Shown here piece by piece: positions 26,623 through 36,040 of a stretch of DNA of 64,000 nucleotides. The notes beneath the pieces are model-generated. The model had not been told where the DNA came from and ran no database searches. It saw nothing but the letters and a program-made list of their open reading frames with translations. A program made the translations under genes and the position numbers. Every line of letters begins with the position of its first letter. The stretch's first letter is position 1. This DNA is from Tsuneonella flava. GTDB lineage: Bacteria; Pseudomonadota; Alphaproteobacteria; Sphingomonadales; Sphingomonadaceae. The stretch lies in the NCBI RefSeq assembly GCF_002870965.1, contig NZ_PHSO01000006.1, forward strand, positions 124,001 to 188,000, written 5' to 3'.

Positions 26623-28251
26623 TTATTCAACCCGTTCCACATAGCGCGCACGCAGCGCTTTCTTGTCGAGCTTGCCGACGCTGGTCTTTTCCAGCTGATC
26701 GACGATCCTGATCTGCTCCGGCACGCCGTAGCGCGGAATAGCACCCGCTTCGGCAGCCTCGGTCAGCCTGGCTCGTATTGTTTCGACGTCGAGATCGCAG
26801 CCGTCCTGCGGCACGACCAGCGCCATCGGCCGTTCGCTCCAGCGAGCATCGGGCACCGCGATCACCGCGCTTTCGGAGACGCCTTCGACCTGCGAGATCA
26901 GGCTTTCCAGCATCAGCGAGGAGATCCATTCGCCGCCGGACTTGATCACATCCTTGACGCGGTCGGTGATCCGCAAGGCACCGTCTGCGCCGAACTTGCC
27001 GATGTCCCCCGAATGCAGCCAGCCCCCGCGCCACAATTCCTTCGACGCCTCTTCGTTACGCCAGTAGCCGGGCGTCAGCCACGGGCCACGGAAGACGACT
27101 TCGCCTTCTTCACCAACCGCTGCCTCGCTGAGATCGGGATTCGCGGTCCGCACATCGCACAACAGGATCGGACGACCGGGCCTGGTGCGTAGTTGCAGTT
27201 GCTCCTCAAACGGAGCGGCGACTTCGGTCGCAGTCAGGTGATTGATCGTCTGAACCGCGCAGGCCTCGGACATGCCGTATCCGCTGAAGATGTCGATGCC
27301 CTGTTCGAGCGCGGCGCGGGCCAAGCCTTCGGGCAGCGCCCCGCCCCCGATCAGCATCTTCTTGCCCGACAGATCGATCTTCCGGACTTTGGCTTCATCG
27401 AGCATCATCCGCAGAACCGAGGCGACGCAGTGGGAGAAGGTGACGCCTTCTTCCTCGATCAGCTTGAGCAGCGTGTCGGTCTTATAGCGCCCCGGATAGA
27501 CCTGCTTGGTGCCGAGCAGCGTTGCCGCATAGGGAAAACCCCAGGCATGGGCGTGGAACAGCGGCGTGATCGGCATGTAGACGTCGTCGGCATCAAACCG
27601 GCCCTGCGCGGGCGCGGCGCCGAACGTCGCAAGTATGGACATCGTGTGCAGGAACAGCTGCCGGTGCGAGTAATAGACGCCCTTCGGATTGCCGGTGGTG
27701 CCCGATGTGTAGAACATCGTGGCGCGCGAGCGTTCGTCGATCTCGGGGTAATCGAACTCGGGCGCGGCAGCATCGGTGATGGCGTAGAATTCCGTCATCT
27801 CCACCCCGGGCGGCACTTCGAAATCGCCTGCATCGCCGACGACGATAATCCGTTCCAGATTCAGTTCCGGATCGCCAGCCGTCAGCAGCGGCAGGAAATC
27901 GGGATGCGCGATGACCGTCTTCGCCCCGGCATGATCGATCGTGTAACGGACCTGATCGCGCGACAGGCGAATATTCACGGTCATCAGCACGCAGCCCATC
28001 GACGGAATGGCGTAGAAGCACTCCAGATATCGATGGGTATCCCAGTCCAGCACGGCGACGGTTTCGCCTTGCTTCACACCGCACGCCGTCAACGCGTCCG
28101 CCAGTTTCGCAGCCCGTTCCTCGAACTGCGGATAGGTAAAGCGCAGCCCGCTCGCATCCACGATCTCACCGGCTATGGTCGACCTGTTGGCGGTTGGCAT
28201 GAGATGGCGGACAATTAACGGATAATCTCCGTTCGACATCTCACCGATCAT
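26623..28251 (-). CDS. Long-chain fatty-acid-type acyl-CoA ligase
   Basis: 542-aa AMP-dependent ligase from ATG 28251. This start has AAGGAGAGAG seven bases upstream and removes 83 upstream codons that look non-coding. Motifs are MFYTSGTTGNPKGVYYSHRQ (P-loop), PLFHAHAWGFPY, SGYGMSEACAVQT, HSGDIG, TDRVKDVIKSGGEWISS (hinge) and the catalytic Lys in EKTSVGKLDKKALR. This subgroup includes medium/long-chain and methylthiopropionate-type ligases. It is the third gene of the fadA-fadB-ligase operon and supplies the acyl-CoA for the neighbouring dehydrogenase and racemase. Confidence 0.94.
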   Translation of the reverse strand: MIGEMSNGDYPLIVRHLMPTANRSTIAGEIVDASGLRFTYPQFEERAAKLADALTACGVKQGETVAVLDWDTHRYLECFYAIPSMGCVLMTVNIRLSRDQVRYTIDHAGAKTVIAHPDFLPLLTAGDPELNLERIIVVGDAGDFEVPPGVEMTEFYAITDAAAPEFDYPEIDERSRATMFYTSGTTGNPKGVYYSHRQLFLHTMSILATFGAAPAQGRFDADDVYMPITPLFHAHAWGFPYAATLLGTKQVYPGRYKTDTLLKLIEEEGVTFSHCVASVLRMMLDEAKVRKIDLSGKKMLIGGGALPEGLARAALEQGIDIFSGYGMSEACAVQTINHLTATEVAAPFEEQLQLRTRPGRPILLCDVRTANPDLSEAAVGEEGEVVFRGPWLTPGYWRNEEASKELWRGGWLHSGDIGKFGADGALRITDRVKDVIKSGGEWISSLMLESLISQVEGVSESAVIAVPDARWSERPMALVVPQDGCDLDVETIRARLTEAAEAGAIPRYGVPEQIRIVDQLEKTSVGKLDKKALRARYVERVE

Positions 28252-28298
28252 CGCGACTCTCTCCTTAGTATTTTTCTTATGTCTCGAACCACCGGCAC

Positions 28299-30479
28299 TC
28301 AGGCGTCTGCAAGCGCGGTTCGCTTCTCTGTGGCGGCCTCGCCCTTGTCCGCGTAGAACTGCGCCCCGTTGCTCGCCATGTCGCGCAGCATCTTTGGCGG
28401 GGCGAAACGTTCGCCATAAAGCTGCGCCAGGCGGTCTGCCTCGCGCACGAACGCAGGCGCACCTACAGTATCGATGTAGCTGACCGTCCCGCCGGTCCAC
28501 AGCGGGAAGCCCCAGCCATAGACCGAGCCGAGATCGCCATCCTCGGGCGTCTCGATCACGCCCTCCTCCAGGCAGCGGACGGTTTCGAGCGACTGCGTAT
28601 AGAGCAGCCGCGCCTTGATATCCTCGATGTCCCAGTCGTCGGTCTGCGGGAAATGCTCGACGAGCCCCGGCCAGAGCCGCTTCGTGCCATCTTCGGGATA
28701 TTCGTAGAAACCACCGCCCGCCTTGCGGCCACCACGGCCTAGTTCGTCCCGCATCCGACGCAGCGTCGCAACGCCAGCGGGGACGAGGTAGTTGTCGCCT
28801 TCCTGCGCGATCGCCTGATCGACAATCGCCAGCGGCAGATCGAAGCTCAGCTCGTCAAGCAGTGTAAGCGGCCCCACGGGCATCCCGATGGCCTTGGCGG
28901 CATTCTCGATCACGGCGGGCGGGACGCCCTCGCCCAGCATCGCCGCGCCCTCGTGGATCAGCGTCTGGAAAACGCGGCTGGTATAGAAGCCGCGGCTGTC
29001 GTTGACGATGATCGGCGTCTTGCGGATCTGGGCCACGAAATCGAGCGCCTTGGCGAGCGTTTCGGGCGCGGTCTGGTGGCCCATGATCAGTTCGACCAGG
29101 CTCATCCGGTCAACAGGCGAGAAGAAGTGGATGCCGATGAACTGATCGGGCCGCTTGGACGCCTTGGCCAGCTCGCTGATCGGCAGGGTGGAGGTGTTCG
29201 AACCGAACACGGCATGTTCGGGAATGACAGCTTCGGCCTTGGCGGTGGTCTCCGCCTTGATCGCCATGTCTTCGAACACCGCCTCGACAATCAGGTCACA
29301 GCCTTCAAGCAGGGCGAAATCGTCGGTCGCCGTGATCCGGTCGAGGATGGCCTCGTCGTCGTTCTCGGCCATCCTGCCCGAGGCGATGAGCTTCTGTGTG
29401 ACCTTGGCCGAATATTGCCGTCCCTTCTCTGCACTGGGCACATCGCGGTCTAGCAGGACGACGTCGATACCGGCCTTTGCAGAAACAAAAGCGATGCCCG
29501 CGCCCATCATGCCCGCGCCGAGCACACCGATTTTGCTCACCTTGGACTTGGGCACGTCGGCAGGACGCCAGGCGCCCTTCTCCGCCGCCTTGCGACTGAT
29601 GAAGCTGGTGCGGATGATGTTGCGCGCGACCGGGCTGCCCAAAAGCTGCGCGAAGTACTTGCTTTCGACCGACAGAGCCTTGTCCATCGGCAGTTGGGCA
29701 CCTTCGTACACGGTCGACAGGATCGCCGGGCCTGCAGGCAGGTTATAGCCTTTCTTCGCCAGGCTGGCCGCCGCCATCGAGTAGTCCGCAGCATCGCTTG
29801 GAACCAGAATGCCGAGCTTCTGCGGCGGAGGGGCGCGCTTCACGTCCCACGGCTTGACCGGATCGGGGTCGGTCGCAAGCCAGGCCCTGGCGCTGGCTTC
29901 TGCTTCGCCGGTAGCAACGACGTCATCGATGATCCCCAGTTTCAGCGCTTCCTCGACACCAAGCTGCCTGCCGGACAACAGCAGGTCGAGCGCGACCTTC
30001 ACACCCGCGATACGCAGCAGGCGCTGCGTCCCGCCCGATCCGGGCAGGAGGCCGACATTAACCTCGGGCAAGCCCACGACCGTACCCGGGCGATCCACAG
30101 CGATCCGGCGATGGCACGCCAGAGCCAGTTCAAAGCCGCCACCAAGTGCCAACCCGTCGAGGATAGCAACCCACGGCTTGCCCGACTGCTCGATGGCGCG
30201 GTGCATAGCGGTTGCGCCTTGCGAGAATTCGAAATGAGCGTGCGTCGTCGCCCGGTCATAGGCTCCGACCAGGAATTTGAGGTCCGCCCCCGCCATGAAG
30301 GCGGGCTTGGCCGATGTCAGGATCACGCCGCGGACATCGTCATCGCTAGCGAGGCTCTCGATCGCCTCAGTCATTTCGCTGACGAAATCCTGCGAGACGA
30401 CGTTCATGGGAGCGTCGGCATTGTCGAGGACGAGCGTGGCCACGCCATCGGCGCCCTTGGAAATCTTGATGTGTCGCAT
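28299..30479 (-). CDS. FadB/FadJ-type 3-hydroxyacyl-CoA dehydrogenase with enoyl-CoA hydratase domain
   Basis: 726-aa bifunctional beta-oxidation enzyme. Residues 1-190 are a crotonase domain (LILTSAKPAFMAGADLKFLVGA; LDGLALGGGFELALACHRRIA; PEVNVGLLPGSGGTQRL, with Glu in PEVNVG). From about 320 comes the NAD domain (IGVLGAGMMGAGIAFVSAKAGIDVVLLDRD), then the catalytic His in IGIHFFSPVDRM and a two-part C-terminal helical domain (NDSRGFYTSRVF). ATG 30479 has GGAG ten bases upstream; upstream codons are not family-like. It is 23 bases after fadA in the same operon. Confidence 0.95.
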   Translation of the reverse strand: MRHIKISKGADGVATLVLDNADAPMNVVSQDFVSEMTEAIESLASDDDVRGVILTSAKPAFMAGADLKFLVGAYDRATTHAHFEFSQGATAMHRAIEQSGKPWVAILDGLALGGGFELALACHRRIAVDRPGTVVGLPEVNVGLLPGSGGTQRLLRIAGVKVALDLLLSGRQLGVEEALKLGIIDDVVATGEAEASARAWLATDPDPVKPWDVKRAPPPQKLGILVPSDAADYSMAAASLAKKGYNLPAGPAILSTVYEGAQLPMDKALSVESKYFAQLLGSPVARNIIRTSFISRKAAEKGAWRPADVPKSKVSKIGVLGAGMMGAGIAFVSAKAGIDVVLLDRDVPSAEKGRQYSAKVTQKLIASGRMAENDDEAILDRITATDDFALLEGCDLIVEAVFEDMAIKAETTAKAEAVIPEHAVFGSNTSTLPISELAKASKRPDQFIGIHFFSPVDRMSLVELIMGHQTAPETLAKALDFVAQIRKTPIIVNDSRGFYTSRVFQTLIHEGAAMLGEGVPPAVIENAAKAIGMPVGPLTLLDELSFDLPLAIVDQAIAQEGDNYLVPAGVATLRRMRDELGRGGRKAGGGFYEYPEDGTKRLWPGLVEHFPQTDDWDIEDIKARLLYTQSLETVRCLEEGVIETPEDGDLGSVYGWGFPLWTGGTVSYIDTVGAPAFVREADRLAQLYGERFAPPKMLRDMASNGAQFYADKGEAATEKRTALADA

Positions 30480-30502
30480 GGTATTATGCTCCGATGGGGC
30501 GA

Positions 30503-31708
30503 TCAAACGCGCTCGATAATGGTGGCAGTGCCCAGGCCATTGGCCGCGCACAGCGAGACGAGGGCGGTGCTGAGGTCGCGCCGCTCCAGTTCGTCGAGGA
30601 CGGTGCCGAGGATCATCGCCCCGGTCGCGCCCATCGGGTGCCCCATGGCGATCGCACCGCCATTCACGTTGATCTTGTCGTGCGGAATGTCGAGCGTGCG
30701 CATGTAGCGCAGCATCATGCTCGCGAAGGCTTCGTTCAGCTCGAACAGGTCGATATCATCCTTGGACATGCCCGCGATGGCCAAAGCCTTCTCGCTGACC
30801 GCCGCCGGGGCGGTGAGCATGATCGTCGGCTCGGACCCGATGCTGGCATAGCTGCGGATTTTTGCGCGCGGCTTGAGCCCCGCGTTCTTGCCGAACTCCG
30901 CTGAGCCGACGAGAACCATGCCCGAACCATCGACAATGCCCGAACTGTTGCCGCCGTGGTGGACGTAGTCGAGCTGTTCGACTTGCGGATAGCGATCCTT
31001 CACCACGGCTTCGAAACCAGCCTTGCCGAAGCCCTCGAAGGCGGGCTTCAGCTTGGCGAGCTGTTCTAGCGTGGTGCCCGGCCTGATCGCCTCGTCATGG
31101 TCCAGCAGCACCTCGCCCAGAACATCGCGGACCGGCACGATAGCGCCATCGAAACGGCCTTCGGCCCAGCTCTCAGCCGCGCGCCGCTGGCTTTCGATCG
31201 CATAGCTGTCGACGTCTTCACGCGTATAGCCGTCGAGCGTCGCGATCAGATCCGCGCCAATGCCTTGCGGCGCATAGTGATTGCTGAAGGTAATCGCCGG
31301 GTCCGCCGCCCATGGGCCGGTATCGGTGGCCAATCGCGTCCGGCTCATCGCTTCGACACCGCCGCCAATGCCGCCCTGCACCATCCCGGCCATCACCTGC
31401 GCCGAAATCAGGTTCACTGCATCGAGCGCTGAGGCACAGAAGCGGTTGATCTGCTGGCCGCCGACGCTCTGCGCATAGCCCGCGTTGAGCACCGCCGCGC
31501 GCGCCAGCACACCGCCCTGCTCGCCCACCGGCTGCGCGCTGCCGAGAATGACATCGTCGAGCAGAGCGGTATCGAGGTCGTTGCGGTCGCGAAGCGCCAC
31601 GAGAAGCTGGGTCGCCAATTGCACCGAGGTTACTTCATGAAGCGAACCATCGTCACGACCTCGGCCGCGGGGCGTGCGGACATGATCGTAGATTAAAGCC
31701 TCTGTCAT
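30503..31708 (-). CDS. Acetyl-CoA C-acyltransferase (FadA-type thiolase)
   Basis: 401-aa degradative thiolase. The acyl-Cys is in INRFCASALDAVNL, the His in NGGAIAMGHPMGATGA and the second Cys in SLCAANGLGTATIIERV. It begins MTEALIYDHVRTPRGRG as FadA-type enzymes do. ATG 31708 has AGGATTCAGG directly upstream. It is the first gene of the minus-strand operon fadA-fadB-ligase-dehydrogenase-racemase, so its 308-base upstream spacer should contain the operon promoter. It releases acetyl-CoA or propionyl-CoA from 3-oxoacyl-CoA. Confidence 0.95.
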   Translation of the reverse strand: MTEALIYDHVRTPRGRGRDDGSLHEVTSVQLATQLLVALRDRNDLDTALLDDVILGSAQPVGEQGGVLARAAVLNAGYAQSVGGQQINRFCASALDAVNLISAQVMAGMVQGGIGGGVEAMSRTRLATDTGPWAADPAITFSNHYAPQGIGADLIATLDGYTREDVDSYAIESQRRAAESWAEGRFDGAIVPVRDVLGEVLLDHDEAIRPGTTLEQLAKLKPAFEGFGKAGFEAVVKDRYPQVEQLDYVHHGGNSSGIVDGSGMVLVGSAEFGKNAGLKPRAKIRSYASIGSEPTIMLTAPAAVSEKALAIAGMSKDDIDLFELNEAFASMMLRYMRTLDIPHDKINVNGGAIAMGHPMGATGAMILGTVLDELERRDLSTALVSLCAANGLGTATIIERV

Positions 31709-32016
31709 CCTGAATCCTGTTATTTTATTCGCCTGATAGCCACCGAACTGACGCCCGAAAACGGCCATCAGGACGGGTCATTTATTGACATGCCTATTAA
31801 AACTAATATCGTCAACCGCAATCGGTTAATGTGGCCGGGGCATGCGTGGCAGTCATGCCCGCCGCGCATGGAGAGGCAGGGGGACATTTGGAAACATGGG
31901 TAGAAAAGGCCGTGTAGTGTGTGCCGAACCCAACCATCCCGCAGGTCAATTCACGACGAGACAACGCACCCCGCTCACGTCGAACTATTAATAATCATAG
32001 CAATTGGAGATCTAAA
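31709..32016. other. Gene-free divergent spacer between fadA and an SDR gene
   Basis: 308 bases with no convincing gene. TTGACA at 31785 is followed by CCTATTAAAA at 31793, one of the recurring CCTATT motifs. A G-rich stretch near 31870 and an AT-rich stretch just before the SDR start are visible. It presumably holds promoters for both directions. Confidence 0.6.
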
Positions 32017-32823
32017 ATGGCTAACACGGCCAATGGCATGACGAGCACAGACATCGCGGATCTGTTCTCGCTAACCGATAAAGTTGCGCTGGTCACTGGC
32101 GGGGCGCGCGGCCTTGGCAAGATGATCGCCGCAGGCCTGCTGCGGGCTGGCGCGAAGGTCTATATCACCTCCCGCAAGGAAGAAGACGCCCTCGCCGCCG
32201 CAGCAGATCTCAACGCGCTGGGCCCATGCGAAGCACTGCCGGGCGATGCCGGGAGCCCGGATGGAATTACCGAGCTGGCAGCGCTTTTCCGCCAAAAAGG
32301 CGAAACAGCGCTGCATATTCTGGTCAACAATGCGGGCCGAACCTGGGGGGCGCCATTCGACAGCTTTCCGGACAAGGCATGGGCCGGTGTGATGGCGGTC
32401 AATGTACAGGCACCGTTCCGCCTGATTCAGGAACTGCTTCCCGAATTGGAAGCGGCTGCCAGCACGGGAGATCCGGCGCGCGTAATCAACATTGGTTCGA
32501 TCGCGGGATCGGGCGTCACCGATCTGCAAGCGTACAGCTATGGCGCGAGCAAGGCTGCGATCCATTTTCTGGGTAGCCAGCTCGCCGCGGATCTTGTTTC
32601 GCGCAACATCAACGTCAACACCGTCGCGCCCGGCTATTTCCCCACCGACATGACGGCGCATCTGCAAGACGAAGACTCAGGCCTCACGGGCAAAATCCCC
32701 ATGCGTAGAATGGGAAACCCCGCCGATATCGCTGGTGCCATAATCTATCTGTCGAGCGCGGCGGGTGCCTATCTGACAGGCATCGTCCTGCCTGTCGACG
32801 GCGGGATCGCCGGAACGCGCTGA
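32017..32823 (+). CDS. Short-chain dehydrogenase/reductase (RhlG-like)
   Basis: 268-aa classical SDR: VALVTGGARGLGKMIAAGL (cofactor loop), an ITSRKEE motif with Arg after strand 2 (NADPH preference), NNAGRTWGAPFD, Ser in INIGSIAGSG, Tyr/Lys in YSYGASKAA, and NTVAPGYFPTDMT. The order and the DIADLFSLTDKVALVTGG start resemble RhlG-type 3-oxoacyl reductases. ATG 32017 has TTGGAGA about eight bases upstream; the earlier frame is not family-like. It is divergent from the fadA operon and convergent with the MDR gene at 32878, with a hairpin between. Confidence 0.9.
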   Translation: MANTANGMTSTDIADLFSLTDKVALVTGGARGLGKMIAAGLLRAGAKVYITSRKEEDALAAAADLNALGPCEALPGDAGSPDGITELAALFRQKGETALHILVNNAGRTWGAPFDSFPDKAWAGVMAVNVQAPFRLIQELLPELEAAASTGDPARVINIGSIAGSGVTDLQAYSYGASKAAIHFLGSQLAADLVSRNINVNTVAPGYFPTDMTAHLQDEDSGLTGKIPMRRMGNPADIAGAIIYLSSAAGAYLTGIVLPVDGGIAGTR

Positions 32824-32830
32824 GCTGGAT

Positions 32831-32869
32831 CGGGCAGCGGCGAATCCATCGCAGGAACGCCGCCGCCCG
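32831..32869. terminator. Imperfect terminator hairpin
   Basis: CGGGCAGCGGCG and CGCCGCCGCCCG pair over 12 positions with one mismatch, around a 15-base loop. It lies between the convergent SDR and MDR genes and is followed by CTTTCAG. Confidence 0.55.
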
Positions 32870-32877
32870 CTTTCAGA

Positions 32878-33852
32878 CTATTGCACCTTGATGATGTGCC
32901 GGCCCATGATCTCGCCACCAAGGCGAGCAATCAGGCTGGGGGCTTCCGCGAAGGGATAACGGCCTTCGATGGGCACCGAGATCTTGCCACTGGTGGCGAG
33001 CGCATCGAGGTCTGCGATGGCCTGACTCCGCTCGTCCGCCGTGCGATTGGGCAGCGCCGCCCCCATCACGCTATAGGTCCGGTTGATCATGTCGATCGGG
33101 CTCAGGGTCGGAAATCCTGCCGAAATGCCGATCAGGACAAGCCTCCCCCCGAAAGCGATGCCCTGAGCAGCCGCGTCGCTCGGTTCCCCGCCTACGGGAT
33201 CGAAGATCACGTCTGCCCCGTGGCCGCCCGTCACCTCGCGGACCGCCTCGCCGATATGGGACCGGGTGGTATCGATGACATGATCGGCGCCCAGCTTCCG
33301 GCAGAATTCGGCCTTGGCCTCTCCGCGAGCGGTCGCGACGACTGTCGCCCCCAGCGCCTTGCCCAGTTCTATCGCTGCCGACCCGCTGGCACCGGAGCCG
33401 CCCAGCACCAGCAGCGTCTCTCCTTCGGCAAGTTTGCCCCGGCTGACTAGCCCGACATAGGCTGTGTGATAGGGAACAACGAAACCCGCAGCCTGCTCGT
33501 CATCGAGCGCATCGGGAACGGGGAACGTGTCGATTTCCTGCGCGACCGCATACTCCGCAAGCGCTCCGGCCTGGTTCTTGTACATCGTGCGGGCCATGAC
33601 GCGCTGGCCCTGAGAGAATGCGCTGTCCGGCCCGGCGGTATCGATCGTTCCAGAGAAGGAATGCCCGGGGATTGCGGGGCACTCGGTCACGAAGGGGTAG
33701 CGGCCCTGCACCGACATCTGGTCGGGAAGGCCCAGCCCAACGGCGCCCACCTTAATCACCACTTCGCCGGGTCCTGCAACCGGCTTCTCCATGTCCTTCA
33801 GTTCCAGAACATCGAGCGGTTCGCCAAATTTTTCGGCCTGCCACGCAAACAT
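32878..33852 (-). CDS. NADPH:quinone oxidoreductase-like MDR protein
   Basis: 324-aa medium-chain dehydrogenase/reductase lacking the zinc ligands of alcohol dehydrogenases. Residues include GEVVIKVGAVGLGLPDQMSVQGRYP, PGHSFSGTI, LLVLGGSGASGSAAIELGKALGATVVATARG (NADP fold) and ADVIFDPVGGEPSDAA. Such enzymes reduce quinones or act as enoyl-CoA/acryloyl-CoA reductases; a 2-enoyl-CoA reductase role would suit the beta-oxidation genes around it. The TetR gene lies upstream on the same strand, 124 bases away. Confidence 0.9.
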   Translation of the reverse strand: MFAWQAEKFGEPLDVLELKDMEKPVAGPGEVVIKVGAVGLGLPDQMSVQGRYPFVTECPAIPGHSFSGTIDTAGPDSAFSQGQRVMARTMYKNQAGALAEYAVAQEIDTFPVPDALDDEQAAGFVVPYHTAYVGLVSRGKLAEGETLLVLGGSGASGSAAIELGKALGATVVATARGEAKAEFCRKLGADHVIDTTRSHIGEAVREVTGGHGADVIFDPVGGEPSDAAAQGIAFGGRLVLIGISAGFPTLSPIDMINRTYSVMGAALPNRTADERSQAIADLDALATSGKISVPIEGRYPFAEAPSLIARLGGEIMGRHIIKVQ

Positions 33853-33976
33853 ATCTCTCTCCTCAACTGCGCTCTGAACGACGCATAATTGAGATGGGCA
33901 TAAAATATCTGGCGGCGCGATACCACCGCAATTTTAGCAATTCACGGAAGAGATGGGGCTGCCCCAGCAGCAGTGC

Positions 33977-34795
33977 CTAGTTGGCGGAGGTTTTTCGCTT
34001 GGCCGAGGCGGTTTTCGTCGTGCCGGACACGCCTTCGATCTTGCGATCGCGTTCGATGCCCAGCAGGAACATCGACATCCCTTCCTCGAACAGCTTGTCA
34101 GCGTTGAGTTCGAGCGGAGCCACCTTGCCGAAAACGATGTTCTGCGTCCGCTCGGGGTCAAGACTGGCGAGCTTGTCTTCGAGGAATTGGCGATGGTCGG
34201 CGGGCAGCAGAGCGTGCGAGGCCTGATGGGCCGTGGTGATCACAAACTCATGAATGAGTTGCCCGTAAATGCCCGTGCGCTCGGCAGAAAGTCCCGCCGC
34301 GCGCACGCTACCGACGAACCGGTCTAGCATCTCGGCGCCGTAGTCGCGGTCGCGGAAAGCGGTGAGCTGGAAAACGCGGAACTGGTGGTTCAAGACAAGA
34401 TAGGCGGCGATCCCCGGATATGCCACGAGATGGTCGAAAAAGGCTCTCGACGAATTCCGCACATCCTGCTCCCAGTCACCGGTCACCTCCGGCCACTTCC
34501 TGATCAGGCTCTTGTAGAACAGGTTCATGATACCGGACGTCAGCCAGTCTCGCCCGCCGATATAGTAGTGTATCAGCGCCGGCGTGACCTCAAGCGACCG
34601 CGCGACAACGACGATCGAAAGGTCCTGCAACGCGACCGTCTTGGAAAGCTTGAGCGCCTTTTGCAGGATGCTGCGCCGACTGACCCCGCCCTTCTCATTG
34701 GCCGCCGGACGTCCGGGCCGTCGACCCGCGCCCCGGGCAGGCTTGCGGTTTGGCTTGCCGTCCTCGTCGTCCCCGCTGCTCTTGTTCCAGCTCAA
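33977..34795 (-). CDS. TetR-family transcriptional regulator
   Basis: 272 aa. A very basic leader (KPNRKPARGAGRRPGRPAANEK) is followed by a TetR helix-turn-helix (SILQKALKLSKTVALQDLSIVVVARSLEVTPALIHYYIGGRDWL, about residues 40-85). The long alpha-helical ligand domain runs to a Lys-rich tail. It is the only local-type regulator inside the 9-42 kb catabolic region, so it may control the fadA operon, the neighbouring MDR, and possibly the genes sharing the CCTATT motif (inference). The ligand is perhaps an acyl-CoA, as in FadR-like or PaaR-like TetR proteins. Confidence 0.9.
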   Translation of the reverse strand: MSWNKSSGDDEDGKPNRKPARGAGRRPGRPAANEKGGVSRRSILQKALKLSKTVALQDLSIVVVARSLEVTPALIHYYIGGRDWLTSGIMNLFYKSLIRKWPEVTGDWEQDVRNSSRAFFDHLVAYPGIAAYLVLNHQFRVFQLTAFRDRDYGAEMLDRFVGSVRAAGLSAERTGIYGQLIHEFVITTAHQASHALLPADHRQFLEDKLASLDPERTQNIVFGKVAPLELNADKLFEEGMSMFLLGIERDRKIEGVSGTTKTASAKRKTSAN

Positions 34796-35036
34796 ACCCC
34801 AAAGCCCCTGTCTTCAAGAAAATTACGCCGCACAGCGGCGCAGTGACACCATTTTATCCCTTCTGTCAGACGGATGACCTCCATGTAAAGGTCTGCCGAG
34901 GCGAAGGTCGGACAATACTCACACTTTGAAACGCGGTGGAAGCAAGCTGATCGATACAGTTTTGGGGCCTGCGAATGCAGCGTGACAGTCTGCGATCGAC
35001 CGCCGGAGGAAACCCGAAATCGGTCCGGCGCTTCCC

Positions 35037-36035
35037 TCAGCGGGTGACCAGAACGGGCCTGAGCCCTGCCGAGGAGTCGTACGTCATGGCCTCCTCGATC
35101 TTGTCGAAGCCGAACTCCTTGCCGATTCTCGTCGCGAGCAGCGGATCATCGATAAGCGCTTCGATATCCCGGGTCGCCGCAGCAAGCTTTACAGGGTCCG
35201 ACAAGGTCACCGTTTCGAGCACCGAGTAGCGCTTGATGGTGAGGTTTTTCTCCACGATGTGCATGGTGGAAAACACCGCAGGCTTTGCCGCGCCCATGAT
35301 GCCGGCGACATAGATTGTCGCGCCTTCGGGCAATGCCGGCACGATGCGGCCAAGCAGTTCGCCCCCGACGCCGTCGAACACGGCGGTCGTATCGAGGCGA
35401 GTGGCCAGATCCCGCAGTTGCTCCTCGAAATCTCCATCGCTTGTCAGCAAGACGTTCTCGATGCCCTTGCCGACAAGTGTGTCACGCGAGGCTTCCGACC
35501 TGACAAGGAAGATGGCCGGAATGCCCATCCGGCGGGTCAAAGCCGCGGCGATCAATCCGGTTGCCGAAGAGCCCGCCGTGGCGATGATGCCGCGATGCCC
35601 CTCACTCTGTGCCTGCGCCAGAAAGGCATAGATGGTCAGGATGTTGGCGAGCGAACCATTATAGTCTCGCACCCGCACGTTATCGGGCAGGATGAGGCAG
35701 GTCTCATAAGGAACCTGAGCCGTCTCGCACCACAAGCCCGTCGCCTCGGCGCTCGGCTTCAGCGCTTTGTAGATGGCCACCTTGCGCTCCAGATATCGCT
35801 CCGGGACACCGGCCCCGATCGCAGCGATGGTGCCGCCTCCGTTCGAGCCATAAATGTCGTGCAGCGCGGTTGCCCAGGTGCCGTTGGGAAGCGGGTGGCC
35901 GAGGAAGAACTTGTCCCCATGCATGATGCTGGCCGAGTCCATGTTCACAAGGACATGGCCTGCGGCGGGCTCCGTCAGCGTCGGCACCTCACGGACTTCG
36001 AGAGAACGGTCGTCGGTATAGCAGATGGCTTTCAT
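35037..36035 (-). CDS. Quinone oxidoreductase-like MDR protein
   Basis: 332-aa zinc-less MDR from ATG 36035 (AAGG upstream). It shows MKAICYTDDRSLEVREV, GHVLVNMDSASIMHGD, GIIATAGSSATGLIAAALTRRMGIPAIFLVR (cofactor fold) and TAVFDGVGGELLGRIVPALPEGATIYVAGI. It lies five bases downstream of the NmrA-like gene, so the two are one transcription unit. The substrate is unknown; ketone or enone reduction is usual for the group. Confidence 0.88.
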   Translation of the reverse strand: MKAICYTDDRSLEVREVPTLTEPAAGHVLVNMDSASIMHGDKFFLGHPLPNGTWATALHDIYGSNGGGTIAAIGAGVPERYLERKVAIYKALKPSAEATGLWCETAQVPYETCLILPDNVRVRDYNGSLANILTIYAFLAQAQSEGHRGIIATAGSSATGLIAAALTRRMGIPAIFLVRSEASRDTLVGKGIENVLLTSDGDFEEQLRDLATRLDTTAVFDGVGGELLGRIVPALPEGATIYVAGIMGAAKPAVFSTMHIVEKNLTIKRYSVLETVTLSDPVKLAAATRDIEALIDDPLLATRIGKEFGFDKIEEAMTYDSSAGLRPVLVTR

Positions 36036-36040
36036 GGCCT